From assembly GCA_023386495.1 (NCBI GenBank), contig JAEWJS010000082.1:51287-115286 (forward strand): DNA of 64,000 bases. Direction: 5' to 3'. Below the pieces are notes generated by a model. That model saw only the letters and a program-made list of their open reading frames with translations, was not told the DNA's origin and made no database searches. How positions within the stretch are numbered: the stretch's first letter is position 1; each line of letters begins with the position of its first letter. This DNA is from Bacillota bacterium. Its GTDB lineage: Bacteria; Bacillota; Bacilli; Paenibacillales; Paenibacillaceae. A program made the position numbers and the translations under genes. Below, piece by piece: positions 50,278 to 58,818 of the stretch.

Positions 50278-53200
50278 TTATCGGCTGAACGGATTCGGTT
50301 GTCCCTGCTGGCTTGCCATGAAGTGCTCGAATTGATCCGGCGGCATCGGCTTGCCGATGTAATAGCCCTGGATGTGGTCGCAGCCGAGATGGCGGAGCTG
50401 TCGAAGCTGGTCTTGCTCCTCGACGCCTTCGGCCATCGTGGACAAGCCGAGGCTGTGCGACATCGCGATGACGGCCTTCACGATCGCGGCATCGTCCTTG
50501 TCCTCCGTCATGTCGCGGACGAACGACTTGTCGATCTTAACCATGTGGATCGGCAGCCGGCGCAGCAGCATGAGCGAGGAATGACCGGTACCGAAGTCGT
50601 CGATCGCGATCCGGATGCCGATGTCCGCGAGCTCCTGCAGCATCTGCGCGCTATGCTCCATATTCTGAATGGCCGTCGTCTCCGTGATCTCCAGGCAGAG
50701 CAGCCGCGGCTCCACGCCGGTCTCCTCGAGAACCGCGCGAACCCAGGACGAGAAGTGCTGCTGGCGAAAATGCTGCGCCGACACGTTCACCGATACGATG
50801 AGCGGCGGCATGCCCAAGCGCTGCCACTTGATGATCTGCTGGCAAGCCTCGCGCACGACCCAGACGCTGATCGGCACGATCCAGCCCGTCTCCTCGGCCA
50901 GCGGAATAAAATCATTCGGCTGCACGGTGCCATGCTCGGCGGAATGCCAGCGCAGCAGCGCCTCGGCGCCGAGAATTCGGCCAGTTGCCAGATCGATCTG
51001 CGGCTGGTAGTGCAGGACGAATTCATCCTTCTCGACGGCTCTGCGCAGATTGTTGCCGAGGAGGAAGCGTTTCTCGAGCTTCGAGCTGAGATCCGGCGTA
51101 TAGATGACCATCTGGTCGCGGCCGTTCTCCTTCGCCTTGTACATCGACATGTCGGCGTGCTTGATCAACGTTTCGATGCTGTCCCCGTGATCGGGATAGA
51201 AGCAGGCGCCGATGCTGGCCGTCGTGAATACTTCCCGGCCCATAATGACGATCGGCTCAACGATGCTGGCAATCAAGGTGTTCACGATCTGCGCGACTTC
51301 GTCGACGCCGGAGACCGGAGAGAGCAGGACGATGAACTCGTCGCCGCCGAGGCGGGCTACGACGTCGCCGGGCCTGGCGCTGCCCTGCAGCTTGCCCGAG
51401 ACATGCTGCAGCAGCTTGTCGCCGGCCAGATGCCCGAGCGTATCGTTGGTCAGCTTGAAGCTGTCCAGGTCCATCAGCAGGATGGCGGACTGCTTGCCTT
51501 GCTGCCAGACTTGCTCCATCATGGGCAAGGCGTGCTCGAAGAAATAAGTACGGTTAGGCAGGCCTGTCAACGGATCATGATAGGCGAGCCGCCGAATGCG
51601 TTCCTCGTCCGTCTTCTTCGCCGTAATGTCCGTGACGGAGCCGATCATGCGAACCGGGTTGCCGGCATCGTCGAACATGGCCTCGCCCGCGACGTAGAGC
51701 CACGCTGGCGGGGCATCCGCTTCAGCGGGAAGCATCCGGAATTCGGCCTGATAGGGCTGCCTCTCCCTCAGATGAGCTTCGATCAGCGTTCGCATTCGCT
51801 CCCTGTCTTCGGGATGGATGAAGGAGAAAAATTGCTGCGGTTCCTCGGATATCGAAGACTGGATCGGTCGGGTAAGATTCAGAAATCGGCTGTTCCATTC
51901 CACCTTGTTCGCCCGTATGTCCCAGTCCCATATCCCGTCGTTCGTCGAGTTCGATACGATCTCGAGCTGCTCGGCGACGGTCCGAATCTTGCCGAACAAG
52001 GACTCCCGCTCCAGCAGCGCGGCCAAGAGGTTATAGCTCTGGTGCGCCAGATTGCTCGAGAACACGGTGCTTAGTCGATCGAGCGGCCCGACGAGGACCA
52101 TGTAGCCCCAGTCGCGGCTGCTGCTCTTGACGGGATGAAGAACGACGCAGTCCGTCCCGCCGTTCTGCGCGGATGCCGGAAGCACTTCGACCGGGGGAAA
52201 GCGCAATACGGGGTAGGCCTCCCCATGTACGGGCGGCGGATGCCCGCTTCGGCTGAAGGTTCGCGTGATGACCAGTCGCTGCCGCTCGGATGGATCTTCC
52301 CATAGCGCGAGATATCCCCAATCGGCCGTAGGCTTGAAGAGGGCTTCCATCTCGAAGTGCTCCGAAGAGGTGGCGTCAATCATCGTCTGAATCCAATTCG
52401 CGTTGGTAATCTCGATCTCGCGGAGCTCATGGCGCAGCTCGGCAATGGTGTCCGAATAGCGCGCCACATCCATCGCAGACCCTGTCGACGCAGCCTTGCA
52501 GCCGCAGGATCGGCGCACGACAAGCGAGACGGGAACCGTAGCCACCGACTGCGCAGGCATGCTGCCCAGCAGAGCGTCGCGCAGAAGGCTCACGGCTGCA
52601 TGAGCCAGATCGTCATAGGATTGCTGGACGGTCGTCAGCGAATAGCCGGCGTCGGCAGACTGCTCGATGTCGTCGAAGCCGGTAACAGCGACATCGTCGG
52701 GCACGTTCAATCCGTGATCGCGCAGCCGGGAGATGGCGCCGAACGCGTTCTTGTCCGTGCTGGCTACGACAGCGGTGAAAGACACTCCTCTCTCTAGGAG
52801 CATATCGATTCCTTCGATGCCGCCGGAAATGAGGTTGTCCGTCACCTTGACGACAAGCTCAGGGTTATACGGGATTGCAAGCGCCTCAAGCGTATCCTTG
52901 TACGCGTCGTAACGCTCAGCTTGGTCATAGTGGAATTGCGTGCCTATGAATGCAATGGCCTTGTGGCCATGATCGGCCAAGTGACGCACGGCCTGTGAAG
53001 TGCCCGATCGATTATCGATTATTATGGAATGGCAGGGGAAATCCTGCTGAAGATAGCCGATCGAGATGACCGGCTTGCCGCACTCGGCCAACAGCTGCTT
53101 CGTTCGCGCGCCGACGGCATCCAGCAGCAGGATGCATGCGTCCATCGAATCCAGGAATAACGGGTCATCGATCATCGGACCGTGGGGGTGGTTCGATTGC

Positions 53201-53325
53201 GTCTGAATGACCGTGAGCTGCCAGTTGGAAGCCTGGGCCGCATGGTTGATCGTATTGAGGATTTTGCCGAAGTAGTCGCCGTCCAGATGAGGCGTGAAAA
53301 CAACGATTCGATAGTTATGCTCCAT
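50278..53325 (-). CDS. LacI-type sugar-sensor/PAS/GGDEF/EAL cyclic-di-GMP protein
   Basis: This 1015-residue cytoplasmic protein starts with a LacI/periplasmic-binding-protein sensor domain without the usual DNA-binding helix-turn-helix (about residues 1-270; FTPHLDGDYFGKILNTI, VTGFDDIEQSADAGYSLTTV). A less clear GAF-like linker (about 280-445) and a PAS-PAC domain (about 455-575) follow. The GGDEF domain has an intact ARLGGDEF (about residue 658), and the EAL domain has an intact AEALLRW (about 787) and the DDFGTG loop. Both catalytic signatures look active, so it may make and break c-di-GMP depending on the sensed ligand. It is divergent from an SDR and a beta-mannosidase, suggesting a sugar signal. 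The start was placed at ATG rather than an upstream GTG because of spacing to AAGGA. Confidence 0.88.
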   Translation of the reverse strand: MEHNYRIVVFTPHLDGDYFGKILNTINHAAQASNWQLTVIQTQSNHPHGPMIDDPLFLDSMDACILLLDAVGARTKQLLAECGKPVISIGYLQQDFPCHSIIIDNRSGTSQAVRHLADHGHKAIAFIGTQFHYDQAERYDAYKDTLEALAIPYNPELVVKVTDNLISGGIEGIDMLLERGVSFTAVVASTDKNAFGAISRLRDHGLNVPDDVAVTGFDDIEQSADAGYSLTTVQQSYDDLAHAAVSLLRDALLGSMPAQSVATVPVSLVVRRSCGCKAASTGSAMDVARYSDTIAELRHELREIEITNANWIQTMIDATSSEHFEMEALFKPTADWGYLALWEDPSERQRLVITRTFSRSGHPPPVHGEAYPVLRFPPVEVLPASAQNGGTDCVVLHPVKSSSRDWGYMVLVGPLDRLSTVFSSNLAHQSYNLLAALLERESLFGKIRTVAEQLEIVSNSTNDGIWDWDIRANKVEWNSRFLNLTRPIQSSISEEPQQFFSFIHPEDRERMRTLIEAHLRERQPYQAEFRMLPAEADAPPAWLYVAGEAMFDDAGNPVRMIGSVTDITAKKTDEERIRRLAYHDPLTGLPNRTYFFEHALPMMEQVWQQGKQSAILLMDLDSFKLTNDTLGHLAGDKLLQHVSGKLQGSARPGDVVARLGGDEFIVLLSPVSGVDEVAQIVNTLIASIVEPIVIMGREVFTTASIGACFYPDHGDSIETLIKHADMSMYKAKENGRDQMVIYTPDLSSKLEKRFLLGNNLRRAVEKDEFVLHYQPQIDLATGRILGAEALLRWHSAEHGTVQPNDFIPLAEETGWIVPISVWVVREACQQIIKWQRLGMPPLIVSVNVSAQHFRQQHFSSWVRAVLEETGVEPRLLCLEITETTAIQNMEHSAQMLQELADIGIRIAIDDFGTGHSSLMLLRRLPIHMVKIDKSFVRDMTEDKDDAAIVKAVIAMSHSLGLSTMAEGVEEQDQLRQLRHLGCDHIQGYYIGKPMPPDQFEHFMASQQGQPNPFSR

Positions 53326-53467
53326 CGCATACACTTCCTTTGGACATCTTGTTGTTCGATCATCGGTAGTTAAGGAGAGCGCGGTGAGACCATAGTCGGA
53401 TCATCCAGATGAGACCTAGAAGCCGCTTAGTAAAGTTACTGTAATGAATTCCACGTATTTGTTAGAA

Positions 53468-53531
53468 ATCCTGCATTATTGGTTAAATTTATCCTGCATT
53501 GTTCCTGTACGAGGGACGTAAGGCCTATAAT
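53468..53531 (+). promoter_or_regulatory. Direct-repeat operator and -10 upstream of the SDR/mannosidase genes
   Basis: ATCCTGCATT occurs twice, at 53468-53477 and 53491-53500, 23 bases start to start. This is the spacing typical of AraC-family activator half-sites, just upstream of where a -35 would be. TATAAT lies at 53526-53531, with no good -35, as often seen in activator-dependent promoters. Confidence 0.5.
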
Positions 53532-53564
53532 GAGGTTATTACCATGAGGGAGTGATAGGACGCG

Positions 53565-54332
53565 ATGTCGATACAGATCGATCTTACGGGCAAAACCGCG
53601 CTGATTACAGGGGCTACCGGCGACCTGGGACGCGTAATGGCGAGGACGCTGGCGTCATGCGGAGCGGATGTCGCCATCCACTACAATGCCAATGCCGCGA
53701 AGGCGGAGGAGCTCAGGCAGGAGCTTGTGGCATTGGGCCGCCGGGCACTGCCTGTGCAGGCGGATATTACGAAGGCAGAGGATATCGCACGGATGAGGCA
53801 GACCGTTCAGGACCAACTGGGCGACGTACATATCGTGGTGGCCAATGCGGTCGTGCAGTATAAGTGGACCTCCGTGCTGGAGCAGCCGGCCGAAGACTAT
53901 GCGAGCCAGTTCGAGTCCTGCGTCATGCAGAGCGTCTATCTGGCCAAGGCATTCCTGCCCGCGATGATCGAACGACAGAGCGGGCGATTCATCGGAATCA
54001 ACACGGAGTGCATCATGCAAAATTTTGCGACGCAGTCGGCGTATGTGGCGGGCAAGCGCGGCATGGACGGCGTCTATCGCGTGCTGGCGCGAGAGGTAGG
54101 CGAGCATCAGATTACGGTGAACCAAGTCGCGCCGGGCTGGACGATCAGCGAGCGCGATCGCGCGAGCGGCACGGAGCGCAGCGAGGCGTACGAGAGCACG
54201 GTTCCGCTGAAGCGCAGGGGGACCGATCAAGAGATCGCCAACGCCGTAGCGTTCCTCGCATCCGACCTCGCGGGCTTCATTACAGGCGCGTACATTCCCG
54301 TCTGCGGCGGGAATATTATGCCGACGGTGTAG
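53565..54332 (+). CDS. SDR-family protein with an altered active site
   Basis: This 255-residue SDR fold protein has cofactor loop TGATGDLG and YVAGK in place, but NNAG is replaced by NAVV and the catalytic serine region reads NTECIMQ, without a serine. The C-terminal TGAYIPVCGGN is typical of the family. It may be an inactive or unusual dehydrogenase, for example a sugar-binding regulator or an isomerase-type enzyme. It lies 124 bases before the beta-mannosidase in the same direction, so both may act in mannoside use. Start at ATG with GGGAG 14 bases upstream. Confidence 0.8.
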   Translation: MSIQIDLTGKTALITGATGDLGRVMARTLASCGADVAIHYNANAAKAEELRQELVALGRRALPVQADITKAEDIARMRQTVQDQLGDVHIVVANAVVQYKWTSVLEQPAEDYASQFESCVMQSVYLAKAFLPAMIERQSGRFIGINTECIMQNFATQSAYVAGKRGMDGVYRVLAREVGEHQITVNQVAPGWTISERDRASGTERSEAYESTVPLKRRGTDQEIANAVAFLASDLAGFITGAYIPVCGGNIMPTV

Positions 54333-54395
54333 TTCAGCTTTACAAAAAAATGTTTTTGTTCACCTCGCTTGAAGGCGGTCTGCCCGTGCGCTAAG

Positions 54396-54407
54396 CTTGT
54401 ATACAAG
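54396..54407. promoter_or_regulatory. Palindromic GntR-type operator before the beta-mannosidase
   Basis: CTTGTATACAAG is a perfect 12-bp palindrome of the type bound by GntR-family repressors. GATAAT (54409-54414), a possible -10, directly follows, so binding would block the promoter. No GntR gene lies in the window. Confidence 0.55.
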
Positions 54408-54456
54408 TGATAATACAACTTCAATGCAAGCTACCGAAGGAGGCATCCCGATAACG

Positions 54457-56988
54457 ATGGAATTGCAATCCCTATGGCGCATTCAGAGCTATGACCCCGG
54501 CCAGGTCCGCCCGTTGGAAATCGCGGCGCACGGCTTGGACGATCGTTTCTGGATAACGGCGAAGGTGCCGGGCGACGTGCATTCGGCGCTCATCGAACGC
54601 GGCATCATCGATCACCCGTATTACGGCCACAACGATGCGCGAAGCCGTTGGGTGGAAGAGAAGGAATGGTGGTATCGGACAGCGTTCGAATATACGCGCT
54701 CCGGCGATCCGGCAGACCGCTATGAGCTGACGTTCGAGGGCTTGGACACGTTCGCGACCGTGTTCGTGAACGGGCTCGAGATCGGCCGTACCGGCAATGC
54801 GCTTATGGCGCATACGTTCGACGTGACCCGCATCCTGAAGAACGGCAAGAACACGATTGCCGTGAAGTTCGACCCGGTGTCGCTTCATAACCGGGACAAA
54901 GAGCTGTTCCAATGGTCTTCCTACACGAAGGAGCGGCCGTGGATTCGCAAGGCGGCGATGAACTTCGGCTGGGATTGGGGACCGCGGATGGTGACGGTCG
55001 GCATCTGGGGCAAAGTACGGCTCGAGCAGAAGCGCATGGCGAAGCTCGCCGGCGTCTTCGCCCGTACGGCCTCCCTGATTCAAGGGGATAACGGCCAAGC
55101 GGAAGTGAAGGTAACGGTAGAGACGGAAGCATTCCGTGGCAATCGGGACCGCCGGCAGTCGATAGAGCTGCGGCTGTTGGACCGCGACGGTCAGACGGTC
55201 GCCGAATCAGCGGTTCAGCCTTCCGACGGACGCGCGGAGATTGTGCTGACCGTCGCCAGTCCGAAGCTGTGGTGGACGCATGATCTCGGCGAGCCGTATC
55301 TGTACCGACTGGAAGCGAAGCTGCTCGTCGACGGCGAGGAGACCGATTGGTACGGCGCGGACTTCGGCATTCGCACGGTCGAGCTGGCGCTGAAGGACGA
55401 GCAGGGCAATCATGCATTCGCCTTCGTGCTGAACGGCGTGAAGCTGTTCGCGAAGGGCGCGAACTGGATCCCGGCGGACAACTTCATCGGCGCGATTCCG
55501 GACCAGCGGTACCGCGACTTGATCGCGCTGTCCGTCGACGCGAACATGAACATGCAGCGCGTCTGGGGCGGCGGCATCTACGAGAAGGACGTCTTCTACG
55601 AGGAGTGCGATCGGCAGGGCGTGCTGGTGTGGCAGGATTTTGCGTTCGCGAACGCGCTGTTCCCCGACTTCAACCGCGACTTCATGGAGAACGTGCGCCA
55701 AGAGGTCGAATCGAACATCAAACGGCTCCGCAACCATGCGTCGCTCGCGCTGTGGTGCGGCAATAACGAGATTGACTGGCTATACGATATGAAAACAGCC
55801 GGCGGCGACATCACGTGTCCGTTCTATGGCGAAGCGATCTACCATGAGCTCATTCCGGAGGCGCTGGACAAGCTCGATGACAGCCGGCCGTACTGGCCGT
55901 CGTCGCCGTTCGGCGGCAACGATGCGAACGACCCGGACGAGGGCGACCGCCATAACTGGCAGGTATGGCACGGCTCGTTCTATCCGCGCAAGTTCGGCGA
56001 GCCGCCGATTCTGGACTATAGCATTCAAGGCGTCACGTTCAAGAATTATAAAAAAGACTTCACGCTCTTCAGCAGCGAGTTCGGCATGCACGCATCGGCG
56101 AACCGCTATACGCTGCAGAAGTACATGCCCGCAAGCGAGTTCTATTGGGGCAGCGTCGAGATGGCCTACCGCAACAAGGATACGGCGCATCAGAAGGGCA
56201 TCCTCCTGATGGAGGGCTTCACCGGCGTTCCGCGCGACATCGAACAGTATATGAACTTCTCGATGCTGACGCAGGCCGAAGGGCTGAAGTACGGCATCGA
56301 GCATTATCGGCGCAATAAACATCGGACGAGCGGCTCGCTGATCTGGCAGTTGAACGACAGCTGGCCGGGCACGAGCTGGTCGCTGATCGATTACGAGCTG
56401 CTGCCGAAGGCGTCGTACCACTATGCGCGGGCGTTCTACGCGCCGTTGCTGCTGTCGATCGACCATGAGCCGGGCGAGCCGCTCCGCGTATGGGTCGTGA
56501 ACGACACGCTCGCGAAGCTGACCGGCACGGTGAAGCTGACCGCGTACCGTTTCGACGGAAGCGAGTTGTTCACGCAATCGTTCGATGCCGATGTGCCGGC
56601 GAACGGCGCAGCGCTGCTCGGCAGTCTGGAGGAAGCGGTCGTGCTCGCCGGCGGCGTGCAGGAGGAGACGTACGTCCGCTTGACGGCCGAAGGCTTCGAG
56701 GCGATGGCGAACGGCTACTTCCTGCGCGACCATAGAGATCTTCGTCTGCCAGCGGTACGGGTGACGGCAACTGCGGAAGCAGGAGACAGCGTCGTTCGCG
56801 TGAAGGCAGAGGGAGGCTTGGCGCGGATGGTGAAGCTGGAGCTCCCGCAGGGCAACCTGCGGTACAGCGACAACTTCTTCGATCTGCTGCCCGGCGAAGA
56901 GCGTCACGTCCGCATTACGGACGCGGCAGGCTCGCCGGTTCCGTTAACGGGCTTAACGGTTACAGCGATTAATGCTCAAGCGGGTTAG
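54457..56988 (+). CDS. Beta-mannosidase, glycoside hydrolase family 2
   Basis: This 843-residue cytoplasmic enzyme should remove beta-linked mannose from the non-reducing end of oligosaccharides. It has the GH2 layout: a sugar-binding domain (1-190, with FEGLDTFATVFVNG), an immunoglobulin-like domain (190-310), and a TIM barrel (310-600) with the acid/base glutamate in LWCGNNEID (E438) and the nucleophile in SSEFGMHA (E541), then two C-terminal beta-sandwiches. The NE pair preceded by WCG is typical of beta-mannosidases rather than beta-galactosidases. The start is at ATG; AAGGAGG is 13 bases upstream, a little far. A palindromic operator and -10 precede it, and a terminator follows. Confidence 0.88.
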   Translation: MELQSLWRIQSYDPGQVRPLEIAAHGLDDRFWITAKVPGDVHSALIERGIIDHPYYGHNDARSRWVEEKEWWYRTAFEYTRSGDPADRYELTFEGLDTFATVFVNGLEIGRTGNALMAHTFDVTRILKNGKNTIAVKFDPVSLHNRDKELFQWSSYTKERPWIRKAAMNFGWDWGPRMVTVGIWGKVRLEQKRMAKLAGVFARTASLIQGDNGQAEVKVTVETEAFRGNRDRRQSIELRLLDRDGQTVAESAVQPSDGRAEIVLTVASPKLWWTHDLGEPYLYRLEAKLLVDGEETDWYGADFGIRTVELALKDEQGNHAFAFVLNGVKLFAKGANWIPADNFIGAIPDQRYRDLIALSVDANMNMQRVWGGGIYEKDVFYEECDRQGVLVWQDFAFANALFPDFNRDFMENVRQEVESNIKRLRNHASLALWCGNNEIDWLYDMKTAGGDITCPFYGEAIYHELIPEALDKLDDSRPYWPSSPFGGNDANDPDEGDRHNWQVWHGSFYPRKFGEPPILDYSIQGVTFKNYKKDFTLFSSEFGMHASANRYTLQKYMPASEFYWGSVEMAYRNKDTAHQKGILLMEGFTGVPRDIEQYMNFSMLTQAEGLKYGIEHYRRNKHRTSGSLIWQLNDSWPGTSWSLIDYELLPKASYHYARAFYAPLLLSIDHEPGEPLRVWVVNDTLAKLTGTVKLTAYRFDGSELFTQSFDADVPANGAALLGSLEEAVVLAGGVQEETYVRLTAEGFEAMANGYFLRDHRDLRLPAVRVTATAEAGDSVVRVKAEGGLARMVKLELPQGNLRYSDNFFDLLPGEERHVRITDAAGSPVPLTGLTVTAINAQAG

Positions 56989-57022
56989 AGAGTTAATTGG
57001 TTATAGCACATTCGCACGGAAC

Positions 57023-57052
57023 AACCCCCGGCATGCACCGATGCCGGGGGTT
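57023..57052 (+). terminator. Terminator after the beta-mannosidase
   Basis: AACCCCCGGCAT pairs perfectly with ATGCCGGGGGTT around GCACCG. The stem is 12 bp; there is no T-run. Confidence 0.75.
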
Positions 57053-57619
57053 AGCTGTGTCGATCGGACTGTCCATTCATTCAACTATAACTAATCGATG
57101 GTGATTCCTGCGCTAATGGACACAGACGACGTTAATTGATGTAAATCAGTGGATCTCAAACGGTAACGGACAGGAAAGTCTTTATTGGCATAAATATGGC
57201 CCGATTGACTGGCAAGATCGATAATAAGGTCGCTATGGTCCGTTAAAAAACACGATTGCACGAATTATTCGATATTGCGCCTGTGGTGTCCGTTAGACAG
57301 GTTAACGAATGCTTTACGAATGCTTTAGAAGCCTAGTGCGATTACACAGTATAGCGTGCGTGGCAGAACGGTCGGCAGCGATCGTACCTGTCCAGATCGG
57401 GAATTCGGTCTGTTCGATATCCGGATGGAGCAAGCTGCGGTATGCGGCCCAGCTAATGTATCAAATCCAAGGCTGCGAGAAGCACCGCATTTGTGACCAT
57501 TATTGGGAAAGTGAACGATCTGCCCCGACGGGGGAAGGGTTAACGCGGGTTGCAATCCTCCAATGCCTGGACCATACTGTTGTTCATATAGCATGGGGAC
57601 GGGATTGGAGGAAGGCAAC
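57053..57619. other. Gene-free region with GGTAACGGAC/GTCCGTTA motifs
   Basis: About 570 bases without a supported gene. Short related motifs recur (GGTAACGGACAG near 57161, GGTCCGTTAAAA near 57237, GTGTCCGTTAGAC near 57286), again looking like host intergenic repeats. A 133-codon frame from 57309 overlaps the next gene and has no ribosome site. Confidence 0.45.
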
Positions 57620-58723
57620 ATGTTCAGACAACGTGTCATTACGCTGGCCGCAGGGGCGGCCGGCGGAACAGCATTCGCATTCGCAGGCTTGCCGCTGCCT
57701 TGGGTTCTAGGCGCGGCCTTCGCCGTCATGCTCATGAACGGCATAGCGCCGGGGAAGGCATCGTGGCCGAGATGGTTCGGCGATGCCGGCATCGTCGTCG
57801 TTGCGTACGTCCTCGGGCAGCGCATGACGCTGGAGACGGTACGGACGATGGCGCATGATCTGCCCGGGATGGTCACGGCAGCGTCGCTCTGGATCGCGGT
57901 CTGCATCGCGATCGGCTTTGGCTTCGCGAAGCTGGCGCGCATCTCCAAGATGGACGGCGTGCTGGGCTGCATGCCGGGCGGGCTGTCGCAGATGATTCTG
58001 CTCGCGGATGAGATGAAGGGAGGCGATCCCGGCACGGTCGCGATCATGCAGACCTCCCGGCTGGTCGTCGTGCTCTACACGGTGCCGATGCTGGCCGCCG
58101 TGTTCGCGGACGGCGGAGCATCGACGCCCCCGGCGGCAGCCGAAGCACAAGCAGTTGCCGCTGCGTCATGGCCAGCTGCAGCAGGCTGGGCGGTGCTGCC
58201 GCTGGTGCCGCTCTCCGCCTGGTTCGCCAGGCGTGCCAAGCTGCCGGCGGGCGAGTTCCTCGGGCCCGTGCTGTTGGTTGGCGCGCTGTCGGCAGCGGGC
58301 GCGAGCTTACCCGCGGTCCCGAGCCCGCTGCTCGCGATCGCCCAGCTCCTGATCGGCGTCTACATCGGCATGCGCGTGCAGCCGCGCATCTTAATCGCCA
58401 GCAAGCGCTTCGGACCGCTTGCGCTGGGCGCGGCATGCCTGCTCGTCGCCCTGACGGCCGCGGCGGCTGCCGTTCTGTCGGCGTGGACCGGAGACTCCGT
58501 CGTCACCTGGTTCCTCGCGCTGGCGCCGGGCGGTCTCGGCGAGGTTGCGCTCACGGCCCTATTGCTGCATGCCGACGTGCAGCAGGTGACGGCGTATCAG
58601 CTGTTTCGCCTTCTGTTTATTCTGCTGCTGGCTCCGCCGCTGCTCCGCTATCTGCTGGACAGAGACCGACGTCAGGAGCCCGCCGAGACCGAGCCTGCCA
58701 GCCATTCGGAAGCTTCTGGATAA
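57620..58723 (+). CDS. AbrB-family membrane protein (ammonia monooxygenase-like permease)
   Basis: This 367-residue polytopic protein of the AbrB duplication family (PF05145, often named after ammonia monooxygenase regulators but in fact a membrane protein) has about ten helices arranged as two similar halves. The first half carries GLPLPWVLGAAFAVML and DGVLGCMPGGLSQMILLADE; the repeat carries LPAVPSPLLAIAQLLIGVYIGM and LALAPGGLGEVALTALLLHADVQQVTAYQ. The PGG motifs in both halves are family hallmarks. Substrate unknown. The start at ATG follows GGAGGAAGG. Confidence 0.88.
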   Translation: MFRQRVITLAAGAAGGTAFAFAGLPLPWVLGAAFAVMLMNGIAPGKASWPRWFGDAGIVVVAYVLGQRMTLETVRTMAHDLPGMVTAASLWIAVCIAIGFGFAKLARISKMDGVLGCMPGGLSQMILLADEMKGGDPGTVAIMQTSRLVVVLYTVPMLAAVFADGGASTPPAAAEAQAVAAASWPAAAGWAVLPLVPLSAWFARRAKLPAGEFLGPVLLVGALSAAGASLPAVPSPLLAIAQLLIGVYIGMRVQPRILIASKRFGPLALGAACLLVALTAAAAAVLSAWTGDSVVTWFLALAPGGLGEVALTALLLHADVQQVTAYQLFRLLFILLLAPPLLRYLLDRDRRQEPAETEPASHSEASG

Positions 58724-58805
58724 AGGAAACGCTTACCCGTTATCTGAGGTTCGAATCGCGATAGTTTGGGTTGTTACACGCATATATTTTCGGTGTTGCC
58801 GGGTT

Positions 58806-58811
58806 TATAAT
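58806..58811 (+). promoter_or_regulatory. Consensus -10 very close to the MATE start codon
   Basis: TATAAT ends seven bases before the ATG, so transcription from it would begin at or next to the start codon. No convincing -35 was found. Confidence 0.4.
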
Positions 58812-58818
58812 CTGATCT

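Noticed and set aside
50026..52074. 682-codon frame on the plus strand opposite the GGDEF/EAL gene
   Set aside because: Antisense shadow; the minus-strand protein has complete domain motifs.
57309..57710. 133-codon frame before the AbrB-family gene
   Set aside because: Overlaps the real gene in another frame and has no ribosome site.
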